DNA of 25,676 nucleotides from Proteobacteria bacterium UBA6920 (GCA_002448875.1 DKAS01000173.1:31036-56711), one strand, 5' to 3'; shown: positions 15,669 to 23,797, counted from the stretch's first letter. The notes: generated by a model from the sequence alone, not told the origin. Translations and numbers: made by a program.

Positions 15669-15703
15669 AAAAAAGAAAAAGGCAGCCCCTTGACGGGGCC
15701 GCC
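15669..15703 (-). terminator. Intrinsic terminator or attenuator just upstream of argD
   Basis: On the minus strand the stem GGCGGCCCC (15703-15695) and GGGGCTGCC (15689-15681), with one G-U pair and a five-base loop, is followed by TTTTTCTTTTTT (15680-15669). The G-U pair becomes an A-C mismatch on the plus strand and the T-tract is on the minus side, so it acts on minus-strand transcripts. It may end sodB, or act as an attenuator in the argD leader. Confidence 0.85.
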
Positions 15704-15718
15704 GTTGGTCAAACGCGT

Positions 15719-15747
15719 ATTGTAGCGGGTAAATATCCCTGAGGCAA
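15719..15747 (-). promoter_or_regulatory. Candidate sigma-70 promoter for argD-argF
   Basis: On the minus strand, TTGCCT (15747-15742, four of six), an exact 17-base spacer and TACAAT (15724-15719, five of six). Transcription would start near 15712, only about ten bases before the terminator hairpin in the argD leader. Read by eye; it may instead be chance. Confidence 0.5.
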
Positions 15748-15763
15748 ACGGGGTCAGCCCCGT
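15748..15763 (-). terminator. Small stem-loop after sodB
   Basis: ACGGGG (15748-15753) and CCCCGT (15758-15763) with a four-base loop, extendable by GGC/GCC with a bulge on the minus strand. It begins eight bases after the sodB stop but has only TTTG behind it, so it is a weak terminator or a 3'-end stabiliser. Confidence 0.4.
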
Positions 15764-15770
15764 GCCGGGA

Positions 15771-16352
15771 TCAACCTTCGAAGTTGGCTTCCACGAAGCG
15801 CCAGTTCACCAGGTTCCAGAAATTTTCCACGAACTTGGCGCGGGCGTTGCGGTAGTCAATGTAATAAGCGTGTTCCCACACATCACAGGTCAGTAAAGCT
15901 TTCTGGCCCGAAGTCATGGGAGTGGCGGCGTTGCTGGTGCTTTCGATGGACAGGGAGCCGTCCTTGTTGCGTACCAGCCAGGCCCAGCCGGAACCGAAGG
16001 TGGTGATGGCTTTCTGGCTGAACTGCGCCTTGAATTCGTCGAAGGAACCGAATTTCTGTTTGATGGCTTCCGCCAGTGCGCCCTTGGGTTGACCGCCGGC
16101 CTTGGGAGCCAGGCAATTCCAGAAGAACGTATGGTTCCAGATCTGGGCCGCATTGTTGAACAAGCCGCCCTGGGCTTTCATGATAATGTCTTCCAGGGAG
16201 GCGTTGGCGAATTCGGTGCCCTGAATCAGATTGTTCAGGTTGGTGACATAGGTCATATGGTGTTTGCCATAGTGAAACTCGAGAGTTTCCTTCGACATGT
16301 GGGGTGCCAGGGCATCCATCGCGTAGGGCAGTTCCGGCAACGTGTGGGTCAT
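15771..16352 (-). CDS. sodB: Superoxide dismutase, Fe type
   Basis: SodB converts superoxide to oxygen and hydrogen peroxide in the cytoplasm. The 193-residue protein starts at ATG 16352 after AGGAG; the frame is open a further 49 codons upstream, but the family start [20 protein letters not shown] settles it. Metal ligands are H27 (FHYGKHH), H74 (WNHTFFWN), D157 and H161 (DVWEHAYY). Gln70 in GGLFNNAAQ is the residue typical of the iron rather than manganese form, and the sequence is close to E. coli SodB throughout, including the end [17 protein letters not shown]. It lies upstream of argD on the same strand and diverges from the hyuB-like gene. Its upstream region contains a CACTTG-CGA-CAAGTG inverted repeat. 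No Fur box was clear. Confidence 0.97.
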   Translation of the reverse strand: MTHTLPELPYAMDALAPHMSKETLEFHYGKHHMTYVTNLNNLIQGTEFANASLEDIIMKAQGGLFNNAAQIWNHTFFWNCLAPKAGGQPKGALAEAIKQKFGSFDEFKAQFSQKAITTFGSGWAWLVRNKDGSLSIESTSNAATPMTSGQKALLTCDVWEHAYYIDYRNARAKFVENFWNLVNWRFVEANFEG

Positions 16353-16394
16353 TGATATGCTCCTTGAAAAATTACAAATAGTCTTACAGAAAAG

Positions 16395-16409
16395 CACTTG
16401 CGACAAGTG
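16395..16409. repeat. Inverted repeat in the sodB upstream region
   Basis: CACTTG and CAAGTG separated by CGA, perfect over six bases, 42 bases upstream of the sodB start. It could be a regulator half-site pair or a leader hairpin. No matching promoter was established. Confidence 0.4.
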
Positions 16410-16562
16410 GGTCGCCTGATGTTTAGTTACGGGGGTGCTTGTTTGAGACCGGGTTTCAGTACTAGTGCGTAGTGTACAGTTATATGACCTAATAACCAAG
16501 TAATTTGCTCAAACTCCTGCCCGGCGTCGGGTTAATGACGGTAGACACTATGATGGTATCTC

Positions 16563-18125
16563 GTGAATTCCATTGAACTCAGCCTGTTCAGCAGCCGGAT
16601 CGAGGCGGTGTGCGAGGAAATGGGCGCGGTGCTCAAGCGTGCCGCCTTTTCCCCCAATATCAAGGAGCGGCTGGATTTTTCCTGTGCGGTGTTCGATGCC
16701 CGCGGGGCGTTGTGCGCCCAGGCAGCACATATCCCGGTGCACCTGGGCAGCATGGCCTACGCCATGGCGGATATCGTCGGTGCCTGTGCCTGGCGGGACG
16801 GCGACATGGTGATCCTCAACGACCCGTTTGTCGGCGGCACCCATCTGCCTGATGTTACCGTGATCGCACCGCTGTTTGCCGAGGCGACGCTGCTGGGGTT
16901 TGTAGTGAACCGGGCGCATCATGCCGACATCGGCGCCGCCACTCCGGGCTCGATGCCACTGTCCACGCGTCTGGAAGAAGAAGGGGTGTTGATACCGCCT
17001 ACGCGCATCATGGCCGAGGGACGGATAGTCGACGAAGTATTTGAAGATCTGCTGCGACGCATCGCCGGCGGCGCGGAAAGCCGCGGTGATTTTGCCGCCC
17101 AGATCGGCGCCAATCGTTGCGGCCTGGAGCGGTTGCAGGCCTGGCTGGCACAGCTGGGTGGCGCGGCTTTCACAGCCGGTCTGCGCGAGCTCAACGCTTA
17201 CGGCGAGCGCTTGATGCGGGCGGTGATCGCGGACCTGCCTGACGGTATCTACGAGTTTACCGATTATCTGGATGATGACGGTCAGGGGCTGAGCGATATC
17301 CCCCTGCATTGCCGCCTGCAAATCGCCGGTGATGGCGCGATGGTGGATTTCACCGGCAGCGCGCCGCAGGTGGCGGGCAATATCAATTGTCCCCTGTCGG
17401 TGGCGGCGGCCGGCGCCTATTATGTGTTCCGCTGTTTGCTGCCGGACTACGCGCCGGCCTGCGCCGGGGTGTTTCGCCCGGTGACGGTGCGGGCGCCGGC
17501 CGGCAGCCTGGTCAACGCCCGCGCGCCGGCGGCGGTGGCCGCCGGCAACGTGGAAACCAGCATGCGGGTGGTGGATGCGGTGCTGGGGGCGCTGGCGCAG
17601 GCGATACCGCAGCGCATCCCCGCCGCCAGCCAGGGGACGATGAACAACGTGGCGATGGGCGCGCGCGACCATCGCCCGTGGAGTTACTATGAGACCCTGG
17701 CCGGTGGCATGGGTGCCGGGGCGCAGGGCGGCGGTTTGAGTGCGGTGCACAGCCATATGACCAATACGCTGAACACGCCGGTGGAGGCGCTGGAAATGCA
17801 TTATCCGCTGCGCGTGACTCATTACGGGCTGCGCCGCGGTTCCGCCGGCTCGGGGCAGCGCCCGGGCGGCGACGGCTTGATCCGGCAATACGAGTTTCTG
17901 GCACCGGCCACCGTGTCCCTGCTGACGGAGCGGCGGCGTATTGCACCCTGGGGTCTGGCCGGCGGTGGCGCCGGGGCGTGCGGCGAGAACCTGCTTAATG
18001 ACAAGCTACTGCCGGCCAAGTGCACCTTTGACGTGTGCGCCGGCGACCGCCTGACCGTGCGGACGCCCGGCGGCGGCGGCTGGGGCGGGCGGCAAGCAAC
18101 GACTGACGACAAGGGGATGGACTGA
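16563..18125 (+). CDS. Hydantoinase B / oxoprolinase (HyuB) family protein, orphan
   Basis: This 520-residue protein covers a full HyuB domain, the subunit that with HyuA hydrolyses hydantoins, N-methylhydantoin or 5-oxoproline with ATP. Typical segments are [29 protein letters not shown] near the start, [52 protein letters not shown], then [65 protein letters not shown] and the terminal TPGGGGWGG. The GTG start at 16563 fits these, though its ribosome binding site is poor. No HyuA gene is adjacent: upstream is sodB on the other strand and downstream, only four bases away, is an AsnO-like amidotransferase. It is therefore likely co-transcribed with that gene. Substrate cannot be told from sequence; it may depend on a HyuA encoded elsewhere. 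Confidence 0.9.
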   Translation: MNSIELSLFSSRIEAVCEEMGAVLKRAAFSPNIKERLDFSCAVFDARGALCAQAAHIPVHLGSMAYAMADIVGACAWRDGDMVILNDPFVGGTHLPDVTVIAPLFAEATLLGFVVNRAHHADIGAATPGSMPLSTRLEEEGVLIPPTRIMAEGRIVDEVFEDLLRRIAGGAESRGDFAAQIGANRCGLERLQAWLAQLGGAAFTAGLRELNAYGERLMRAVIADLPDGIYEFTDYLDDDGQGLSDIPLHCRLQIAGDGAMVDFTGSAPQVAGNINCPLSVAAAGAYYVFRCLLPDYAPACAGVFRPVTVRAPAGSLVNARAPAAVAAGNVETSMRVVDAVLGALAQAIPQRIPAASQGTMNNVAMGARDHRPWSYYETLAGGMGAGAQGGGLSAVHSHMTNTLNTPVEALEMHYPLRVTHYGLRRGSAGSGQRPGGDGLIRQYEFLAPATVSLLTERRRIAPWGLAGGGAGACGENLLNDKLLPAKCTFDVCAGDRLTVRTPGGGGWGGRQATTDDKGMD

Positions 18126-18129
18126 GAGC

Positions 18130-19929
18130 ATGTGCGGTATCTGCGGAGCATTACACACCGATGGCACCACGCCGTCCCTGCCGGCGATCGAAGCGATGAT
18201 GGCGCGTTTGCAGCGCCGTGGTCCGGACAGCGGCGGGCACTACCAGGACGGGCCGCTGGCCTTCGGTCACCGGCGCCTGGCCATCATCGATCTTTCCGCG
18301 CGCTCGCAGCAACCCATGGTGGATGCCGAGCTCGGACTGGTGGTGGTGTTCAACGGCACCATCTACAACTATCCGCAGCTGCGCGCCGAACTGCAGGCCA
18401 AGGGTTATAATTTCTTCGCCAGCGGTGACACCGAGGTGCTGCTCAAGGCCTATCGTGAGTGGGGTGCCGACTGCGTCAGCCACCTGCATGGCATGTTCGC
18501 CTTCGCCATCTGGGATACGCGCCGGCGGGAGCTGTTCATCGCCCGCGATCGCATGGGCATCAAACCGCTGTATTACAGTATAGGCCCCCACGGCTTGCGC
18601 TTTGCTTCCACTATTCCCGCGCTGCTGGTGTACGAGGATATCGACACCGGCATCGATCCGGTGGCGCTGCATCACCAGCTGACACTGCACGCCGTGGTGC
18701 CGGCGCCGCGTACCATCCTGAAGGGGGTGCGCAAAGTGCCGCCGGCCACCACCCTCACCGTCAGCGCTGACGGTACCATAAAAGAACATCAATACTGGCA
18801 GTTGACCGCGCAGCGGCCGGCGCAGGCGCGCAGCGCCGCACAATGGACCGACGATATCCATCAGGCCTTGCGCGACGCGGTGAAGATGCGCCTGGAAGTG
18901 GCCGACGTGCCGGTGGGCGTGCTGCTGTCCGGCGGCCTGGATTCCAGTCTGCTGGTGGCCTTGCTGGCGGAAGCGGGTGTTGCCGACATTCGCACTTTTT
19001 CCATCGGTTTCGAGGATATCGACGACGAAAAGGGCAGTGAATTCGAATATTCCGACCAGGTGGTGACGCGTTACGCCACCCGCCATCGCAAGATTCATAT
19101 TCCCAATGACCAGGTGCTGACCCGCCTGCCGGAAGCGGTGGCCAATATGGCCGAACCCATGGTGGGCCAGGACGCGGTGGCGTTCTATCTGCTGGCCGAG
19201 CAGGTGGCCAAAGAGGTCAAGGTGGTGCAGAGCGGGCAGGGGGCGGACGAGGTGTTCGCGGGCTATTTCTGGTATCCGCTGATGGATCAAGCTGCCGGCA
19301 GCTACCTGGAAAAATTCCGCGCCTACTATTTCGATCGCGATCACCAGGAATTCCTGCAGACGGTGACAGCGGCCTACGGCGGCGCCGATCATACCGGTGA
19401 CTACGTGGCGCGCCGGCTGGCGGCGGCGGGTGCCGACAGTTTTATCGACAGCGTGCTGCGTTTCGATGTCACCACGCTGATCGTCGATGATCCGGTCAAG
19501 CGGGTGGACAATATGACAATGGCCTGGGGGCTGGAGGCGCGGGTGCCGTTTCTCGATCAACGGCTGGTGGAACTTGCCGCCAGCATGCCGCCGCAATACA
19601 AGCTGGGCGATGGCGGTAAACAGGTGCTGAAAAAGATCGCCCGGCCGCTGCTGCCGGCGGCGGTGATCGATCGCCCGAAAGGTTATTTTCCCATGCCGGC
19701 ATTGAAATACGTGCGCGGCGCTTTTCTGGATTTCATGCGCGACATCCTTACGTCCAGCGCCTGCCAACAGCGCGATGTCTTCCGGCGCGACTATGTGCAG
19801 CGCCTGCTGGCCGCGCCCCAAGACCATATGACGGCATTGCGCGGCAGCAAGCTCTGGCACCTGGCGCTGCTGGAGTATTGGCTGCAAATTCATGTGGATA
19901 AGCGGGGCGCGAAATTTAACTGCGGCTGA
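18130..19929 (+). CDS. asnO: Asparagine synthase-type amidotransferase, N-acetylglutaminylglutamine amide type (AsnO-like)
   Basis: The 599-residue protein has an N-terminal class II glutamine amidotransferase domain beginning at catalytic C2 (MCGICG), with RRGPDSGG and FNGTIYNY, and a C-terminal ATP-pyrophosphatase synthetase domain with SGGLDSS at 267-273. Details such as ALHHQLTLHAVVPAPRTILKGVRKVPPAT, VVQSGQGADEVFAGY, LIVDDPVKRVDNMTMAWGLEARVPFLD, KGYFPMPALKYVRG and LRGSKLWHLALLEYWLQ follow the amidotransferase that makes the osmolyte N-acetylglutaminylglutamine amide rather than housekeeping AsnB. That enzyme normally works with Ngg, a GNAT/ATP-grasp peptide synthetase encoded next to it; no such gene is here. 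It starts four bases after the hyuB-like stop with AAGGGG about 12 bases before the ATG, so the two form one unit. If the subtype is wrong, it is still a glutamine-hydrolysing AsnB-family enzyme. Confidence 0.88.
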   Translation: MCGICGALHTDGTTPSLPAIEAMMARLQRRGPDSGGHYQDGPLAFGHRRLAIIDLSARSQQPMVDAELGLVVVFNGTIYNYPQLRAELQAKGYNFFASGDTEVLLKAYREWGADCVSHLHGMFAFAIWDTRRRELFIARDRMGIKPLYYSIGPHGLRFASTIPALLVYEDIDTGIDPVALHHQLTLHAVVPAPRTILKGVRKVPPATTLTVSADGTIKEHQYWQLTAQRPAQARSAAQWTDDIHQALRDAVKMRLEVADVPVGVLLSGGLDSSLLVALLAEAGVADIRTFSIGFEDIDDEKGSEFEYSDQVVTRYATRHRKIHIPNDQVLTRLPEAVANMAEPMVGQDAVAFYLLAEQVAKEVKVVQSGQGADEVFAGYFWYPLMDQAAGSYLEKFRAYYFDRDHQEFLQTVTAAYGGADHTGDYVARRLAAAGADSFIDSVLRFDVTTLIVDDPVKRVDNMTMAWGLEARVPFLDQRLVELAASMPPQYKLGDGGKQVLKKIARPLLPAAVIDRPKGYFPMPALKYVRGAFLDFMRDILTSSACQQRDVFRRDYVQRLLAAPQDHMTALRGSKLWHLALLEYWLQIHVDKRGAKFNCG

Positions 19930-19970
19930 AGAATTCGCCGCTAGCTCATTCATCCCTGTCGCGTCATTGA

Positions 19971-19984
19971 TATATTCAAATATA
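19971..19984. repeat. AT-rich inverted repeat after asnO
   Basis: TATATT and AATATA separated by CA, in a locally AT-rich patch between asnO and grxD. It might be a regulator site or promoter element; nothing else supports a role. Confidence 0.35.
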
Positions 19985-20062
19985 ACAATAGGATAGCGTG
20001 ATTTTCAGTGGCCGCGCGCGGCGGCAACGGGGCTATATCCCCCCTTTGGAGCCATTCCCGGC

Positions 20063-20092
20063 TTGAAACTTTGGCACTAAACTCCATATCTT
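20063..20092 (+). promoter_or_regulatory. Candidate sigma-70 promoter for grxD
   Basis: TTGAAA (20063-20068, five of six), an 18-base spacer and TATCTT (20087-20092, four of six), about 44 bases before the grxD start. A TTGACA at 20100 lacks a partner -10 at proper distance. Confidence 0.4.
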
Positions 20093-20135
20093 GGGGTGCT
20101 TGACACCTCCCTATTGACTACGCCGAGGCAGAATT

Positions 20136-20471
20136 ATGGATGTATTGGAACGCATCAAACAGCAGGTTGAATCTCATCCCATCGTTATTTACATGAAAGG
20201 CACGCCGCAAATGCCCCGTTGCGGTTTCTCCAGTCGCGCCGCCCAGGCCCTGCAGGCCTGTGGGGTGGAGTTTGCTTACGTCGATGTGCTGGCAGACCCG
20301 GAAATCTTTCAAAATCTACCGCGCTATGCCGACTGGCCGACGTTCCCCCAGATCTATATCAACAGCGAACTGATCGGCGGCTGTGACATTACCCTGGAAC
20401 TGTATCAGTCCGGCGAGTTGCAGAAGATGACCCAGGAAGCGGTAGCCAAGGCCACGCAGGCGGGCGGCTGA
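20136..20471 (+). CDS. grxD: Monothiol glutaredoxin Grx4 (CGFS type)
   Basis: The 111-residue cytoplasmic protein is a class II monothiol glutaredoxin involved in Fe-S cluster carriage and iron homeostasis, usually as a glutathione-bridged [2Fe-2S] dimer. Active site CGFS is at residues 29-32, with the conserved lysine of YMKGTP at K21, WPTFPQIYI with the cis-proline, and the GGCDITLEL glutathione-binding loop. Length is that of the single-domain family. It is a single gene with its own likely promoter; it converges with rnt, with 12 bases between the stops. Translation starts at ATG 20136 after GAGGCA. Assignment is firm. Confidence 0.97.
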   Translation: MDVLERIKQQVESHPIVIYMKGTPQMPRCGFSSRAAQALQACGVEFAYVDVLADPEIFQNLPRYADWPTFPQIYINSELIGGCDITLELYQSGELQKMTQEAVAKATQAGG

Positions 20472-20483
20472 ACCGGCGCCGCG

Positions 20484-21110
20484 TCAGCGGTGCCACCAGT
20501 TGTTGACGATGGTGCAGAACAGGGCGGCGGTGCGTTCGGCGTCGTACACCGCTGAATGCGCCTCGCTTTCGTCCCAGTCGAGATTGGCTGCCTGTACCGC
20601 CCGGGCCAGTACCGTTTGGCCGTAGGCGACGCCGCCCAGGGTGGCGGTATCGAAGGTGGAAAAGGCATGGAACGGGTTGTTTTTCAACCGGCTGCGTTCC
20701 ACTGCCGCTTTCAGGAACCCCAGATCGAAGAACGGATTGTGGCCCACCAGGATGGCGCGGCTGCAGCCGCTGCTTTCCAGGCTGGCGCTCACCGCGGTGA
20801 ACGTCTTTTCCAACGCGTCCTTTTCGGGCACGGCGAAACGAAACGGGTGAAAGGGATTGATCTTGTTGAAGTCTAGCGCCCGTTGCTCCAGGTTGGCGCC
20901 GGCAAACGGTTCGACATGAAAGGCGATGGTCTTGCCGGGTTGTACGCGGCCGTTGTCGTCCATTTCGATGACGATGCTGGCGATTTCCAGCAGGGCGTCC
21001 GTCTGCGCGTTGAAACCGCCGGTTTCGACGTCAACCACGACCGGCAGGAATCCGCGGAAGCGGCGTTTCATGGGGATGACGCGCGAAGGAGGCGTGGCGT
21101 TGCTGGTCAT
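20484..21110 (-). CDS. rnt: Ribonuclease T
   Basis: RNase T is a DEDDh 3'-5' exonuclease that trims tRNA, 5S and 23S rRNA 3' ends and also acts on DNA. In this 208-residue protein the four acidic ligands are D27 and E29 ([18 protein letters not shown]), D129 ([11 protein letters not shown]) and D190, with catalytic H185 ([12 protein letters not shown]). Basic patches MKRRFRGF and [12 protein letters not shown] match the nucleic-acid binding segments. The ATG at 21110 gives a normal length; the in-frame ATG at residue 14 would also keep the whole domain, and neither has a good ribosome binding site. It diverges from the TraB/GumN gene over 67 bases. In gammaproteobacteria rnt and grxD are frequent neighbours, which supports both calls. 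Confidence 0.97.
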   Translation of the reverse strand: MTSNATPPSRVIPMKRRFRGFLPVVVDVETGGFNAQTDALLEIASIVIEMDDNGRVQPGKTIAFHVEPFAGANLEQRALDFNKINPFHPFRFAVPEKDALEKTFTAVSASLESSGCSRAILVGHNPFFDLGFLKAAVERSRLKNNPFHAFSTFDTATLGGVAYGQTVLARAVQAANLDWDESEAHSAVYDAERTAALFCTIVNNWWHR

Positions 21111-21177
21111 GAGGGTCGATTACTGCCGGGTTTGTTGTGCGTAGGTTCCGAGGTCCGATTATATAGGAATTACCTGC

Positions 21178-22065
21178 ATGAGTAAGTACCGACGAACTCT
21201 GGTGGTTTCACTGCTGATCTGCTGGCAATTCCTGGCATGGACGCCGGCCCGCGGCGGTGAATTTCAGCAGGGGCTGTTCTGGCAGATCGCCCGCGACGGC
21301 AGGCCGGTGGCCTATATCCTGGGGACTATCCACTCGGAAGACGCGCGTTTGCAGCGCATTGTCGATGCCGTCAGCCCGTACCTGCTGGCCAGCGGCGCCC
21401 TGGCTCTGGAGATCGACATGAATCAAGCCACGGTGCGGGCGATGCAGGAACGGATGCTGCTGCCGGCCGGGAAATCCTTGCCGGAGTTGATCGGCATCGA
21501 TCTGTATCGCCAGGTGCTGGCGCTGTGGCGCCAGCGGGGGCTGGCGGAAGACGCGTTGCCGCGCTTGCAACCCTGGGCGGTGCTTGCCGAGCTGAGCATG
21601 CCGCCGCCGGTCACCGGCCAGTATCTGGATATCCGTTTGTATCAGGCGGCCCGCGCCGCCGCCAAACCCCGCCATGGATTGGAGAGCGTGGAACAGCATC
21701 TGGGTGTGTTCGATTCGCTTGGTATCGAGGATCAGCGGGCCTTGCTGGCGGATCTGGTGGCGCAGGCCGACGAGCTGCCCGCCGCCCTGGAGCAGTTTCA
21801 TCAGGCTTACCTGCAGGAGGATCTGGCGCGTCTGCAGGAGTTGAATGATGCGCTGCTGGTTGCGGGCGACAAGGCGCTGGCGCACCGCCTGCTGCTCAGA
21901 CTGGTGGATGAGCGCAACGTGGGCATGGTGGCGAGCATGCAGGCACTGTTTGGCGCGCAACCTTGTTTTGTCGCCGTCGGCGCCCTGCACCTGCCGGGAG
22001 CCAACGGCATTCTGGCGCTGCTGCAGCAGCGCGGTTACCGCGTGACCCGGCTGCCCTTGCCCTGA
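21178..22065 (+). CDS. TraB/GumN family protein, exported
   Basis: The 295-residue protein belongs to the TraB/GumN (GxxH) superfamily, thought to include metal-dependent peptidases, with activity shown for few members. Residues 1-27 are a signal peptide (LVVSLLICWQFLAWTPARG). The family marks are GTIHSED with H52, ALEID with E78, GLESVEQHLGVFDSL in the middle, DERNVGM near residue 247, and VAVGALHLPGANGILALLQQRGYRV with H271 at the end. These keep the paired GxxH motifs and the glutamate, so it is probably active and acts in the periplasm. AGGA lies about nine bases before the start. A small lipoprotein gene follows 75 bases later and may be co-transcribed. GumN in Xanthomonas is near xanthan genes, but nothing here suggests polysaccharide synthesis. 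Confidence 0.9.
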   Translation: MSKYRRTLVVSLLICWQFLAWTPARGGEFQQGLFWQIARDGRPVAYILGTIHSEDARLQRIVDAVSPYLLASGALALEIDMNQATVRAMQERMLLPAGKSLPELIGIDLYRQVLALWRQRGLAEDALPRLQPWAVLAELSMPPPVTGQYLDIRLYQAARAAAKPRHGLESVEQHLGVFDSLGIEDQRALLADLVAQADELPAALEQFHQAYLQEDLARLQELNDALLVAGDKALAHRLLLRLVDERNVGMVASMQALFGAQPCFVAVGALHLPGANGILALLQQRGYRVTRLPLP

Positions 22066-22140
22066 GCCGCGGTTAAGGAAAGCGGCAACGCTGCCGATAT
22101 GTCAAGCAGTTGATCGGGAACCTATTTCCTGGAGGATGAC

Positions 22141-22614
22141 ATGACCGACGGCAAGCCGCGTATTCGCCCACCACATCTACTGCTTTCGCTGCCGCTGCTG
22201 GCGCTGGCCGGGTGTTTCGGCGGGCCGGCGCCGGTGACCACCGTGGTCAATAAGGACGTAACCTTCCAGATCAAGAACTGCAAGCATGTGCAGAGCAACC
22301 TGGAATGCACCTTGTTGTTCAAGACCCAGGGGGTACAGTCGCGTTTCTACATCGGTACCGACAAGACCCTGGTGCCGACCCTGACCGACAATAAAGGCCG
22401 CAGCTACCAGGCGAGCGAATTGTATATCAACGGCGCGGAACAGATGAATCGCTGGTATACCATGTCCACCTTCAAGAACCTGCCGGGTATTATCGTCTTC
22501 CCCAATGTCGGCGCCGATACCGCCGAAATCACCCGTATGGTGATGCCGGTGGCTACCCACAAGCTGAACAATCCCGATCAGGTGATCTTCAGCAATATCG
22601 AAGTCGACGGCTGA
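22141..22614 (+). CDS. Hypothetical lipoprotein
   Basis: I do not recognise this 157-residue protein. A lipoprotein signal is clear: a basic start, a leucine-rich stretch and lipobox LALAGC with the acylated cysteine at C25. The residues after it (FGG) do not give an inner-membrane retention aspartate, so outer-membrane sorting is likely. The mature domain begins with a beta-rich segment containing two cysteines (NCKHVQSNLECTLLF), perhaps disulfide bonded, and later YQASELYINGAEQMNRWYTMSTFKNLPGIIVF, resembling small beta-sandwich domains that respond to surface stress, which is speculative. GGAGG lies five bases before the ATG, a strong start. It follows the TraB/GumN gene and converges with pyrC, with 15 bases between stops. 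Confidence 0.8.
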   Translation: MTDGKPRIRPPHLLLSLPLLALAGCFGGPAPVTTVVNKDVTFQIKNCKHVQSNLECTLLFKTQGVQSRFYIGTDKTLVPTLTDNKGRSYQASELYINGAEQMNRWYTMSTFKNLPGIIVFPNVGADTAEITRMVMPVATHKLNNPDQVIFSNIEVDG

Positions 22615-22629
22615 GTACGGCGCTGCCGA

Positions 22630-23670
22630 TCAGCCATTGTCGGCGAGGCGCCACGCCATCCTGCCGCCGGCGCGCAGCGGTATCAGCTGATCGGCGCCGA
22701 ACGCGATCTGTTCCGGCATTTGCCATTCCTCACGCAGTAGAGTGACGCGTTCGCGGTTGCGCGGCAGCCCGTAGAAATCGGCGCCGTAGTGGCTGGCGAA
22801 GGCTTCCAGGCGCGGCAGCGCGTTCTGGGCGGCGAAAGCTTCCGCGTACAATTCCAGGGCGTTGTGGCCGGTGTAGATGCCGGCGCAGCCGCAGGCGCAT
22901 TCCTTGCGCGTGCGGCCATGGGGTGCGCTGTCGGTGCCGAGAAAGAAGCGCGGATTGCCGCTGGTCGCCGCCTGCAGCAGCGCCTGCCGGTCACGCTCCA
23001 GTTTCAGGATCGGCAGGCAGTACATGTGCGGGCGAATGCCGCCGGCCAGCATGTCGTTGCGATTGAACAGCAGGTGATGGGCGGTGATGGTGGCGGCGAT
23101 GTCGCCGTGTTGTTCGCCGATGAAGGTCGCCGCCGCCTCGCTGGTGATGTGCTCCAGGACGATGCGCAGTTCGGGCAGGCGCTCGGTCAGCGGCGCCAGA
23201 ATGCGATCGATGAATACCTGCTCGCGATCAAAAATATCAATCTCCCGGTCCGTCACTTCGCCGTGAATCAGCAGCGGCAGGCGCGTTTCCGCCAGCACTT
23301 CCAGCAGAGGATAAACCTTGCCGATGTCGGTGACGCCGGCGTCGGAATTGGTGGTAGCCCCCGCTGGATAGAGTTTGACGCCGTGGATGACGCCGCTGGC
23401 CGCTGCTTTGCGCAATTCCTCGGCCGGCGTATTGTCGGTGAGGTAGAGGGTTAGCAGCGGTTGGAACTGCTGCCCCGGCGCCAGCGCGGCGAAGATCCGT
23501 TCGCGGTAGGCCAGCGCCTGGCTGACGGTGGTGACCGGCGGTGTCAGGTTGGGCATAATGATGGCGCGGGCGAAGCGCCGGGCCAGTTCCGGTACCACGG
23601 CGCGCAGGTAGTCGCCATCGCGCACATGGACATGCAGGTCATCGGGTTTGGTCAGGGTGATTTTTTCCAT
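22630..23670 (-). CDS. pyrC: Dihydroorotase, class II
   Basis: PyrC catalyses the reversible cyclisation of carbamoyl aspartate to dihydroorotate in pyrimidine synthesis. The ATG at 23670 gives 346 residues, close to the E. coli 348, and starts MEKITLTKPDDLHVH; the frame is open 21 codons upstream, but that part is not family-like. Zinc ligands are H13 and H15 (HVHVRDG), carbamylated K99 (GVKLYPAGATTNS), H136 (LLIHGEV), H174 (VLEHITS) and D247 (GTDSAPHGR). The substrate loop ALAYRERIFAALAPGQ and RPHMYCLPILK are also typical of this class. The ribosome binding site is weak. The leader holds a GCCGGTC stem-loop and a perfect TATAAT upstream, an arrangement to compare with nucleotide-controlled pyrC leaders. 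Confidence 0.97.
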   Translation of the reverse strand: MEKITLTKPDDLHVHVRDGDYLRAVVPELARRFARAIIMPNLTPPVTTVSQALAYRERIFAALAPGQQFQPLLTLYLTDNTPAEELRKAAASGVIHGVKLYPAGATTNSDAGVTDIGKVYPLLEVLAETRLPLLIHGEVTDREIDIFDREQVFIDRILAPLTERLPELRIVLEHITSEAAATFIGEQHGDIAATITAHHLLFNRNDMLAGGIRPHMYCLPILKLERDRQALLQAATSGNPRFFLGTDSAPHGRTRKECACGCAGIYTGHNALELYAEAFAAQNALPRLEAFASHYGADFYGLPRNRERVTLLREEWQMPEQIAFGADQLIPLRAGGRMAWRLADNG

Positions 23671-23703
23671 CGTCGTGTGCCACCAGAGTAAGGCGCCAGG
23701 GGA

Positions 23704-23750
23704 GCCGGTCACGCGCGCGACCGGCAAGGTCAAGTTGCGCCGCCATTATA
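23704..23750 (-). promoter_or_regulatory. pyrC leader: -10 element and stem-loop
   Basis: On the minus strand a perfect TATAAT (23750-23745) has no good -35 before it. About 20 bases later the leader can fold GCCGGTC (23725-23719) with GACCGGC (23710-23704) around an eight-base loop. The hairpin ends about 33 bases before the pyrC ATG. A regulatory role is possible but not shown. Confidence 0.35.
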
Positions 23751-23797
23751 GAACATAAAAGTCCGCCCGCGGATTATTGCCGGGCAAGGGGGGGATC

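Noticed and set aside
16353..16499. N-terminal extension of sodB
   Set aside because: The frame is open, but the family start and AGGAG fix the ATG at 16352.
16548..17888. 446-codon open frame on the minus strand
   Set aside because: Antisense to the hyuB gene; composition typical of a GC shadow.
18151..19953. 600-codon open frame on the minus strand
   Set aside because: Antisense shadow of the asnO gene, with the same His/Arg/Gln-rich character and no start signal.
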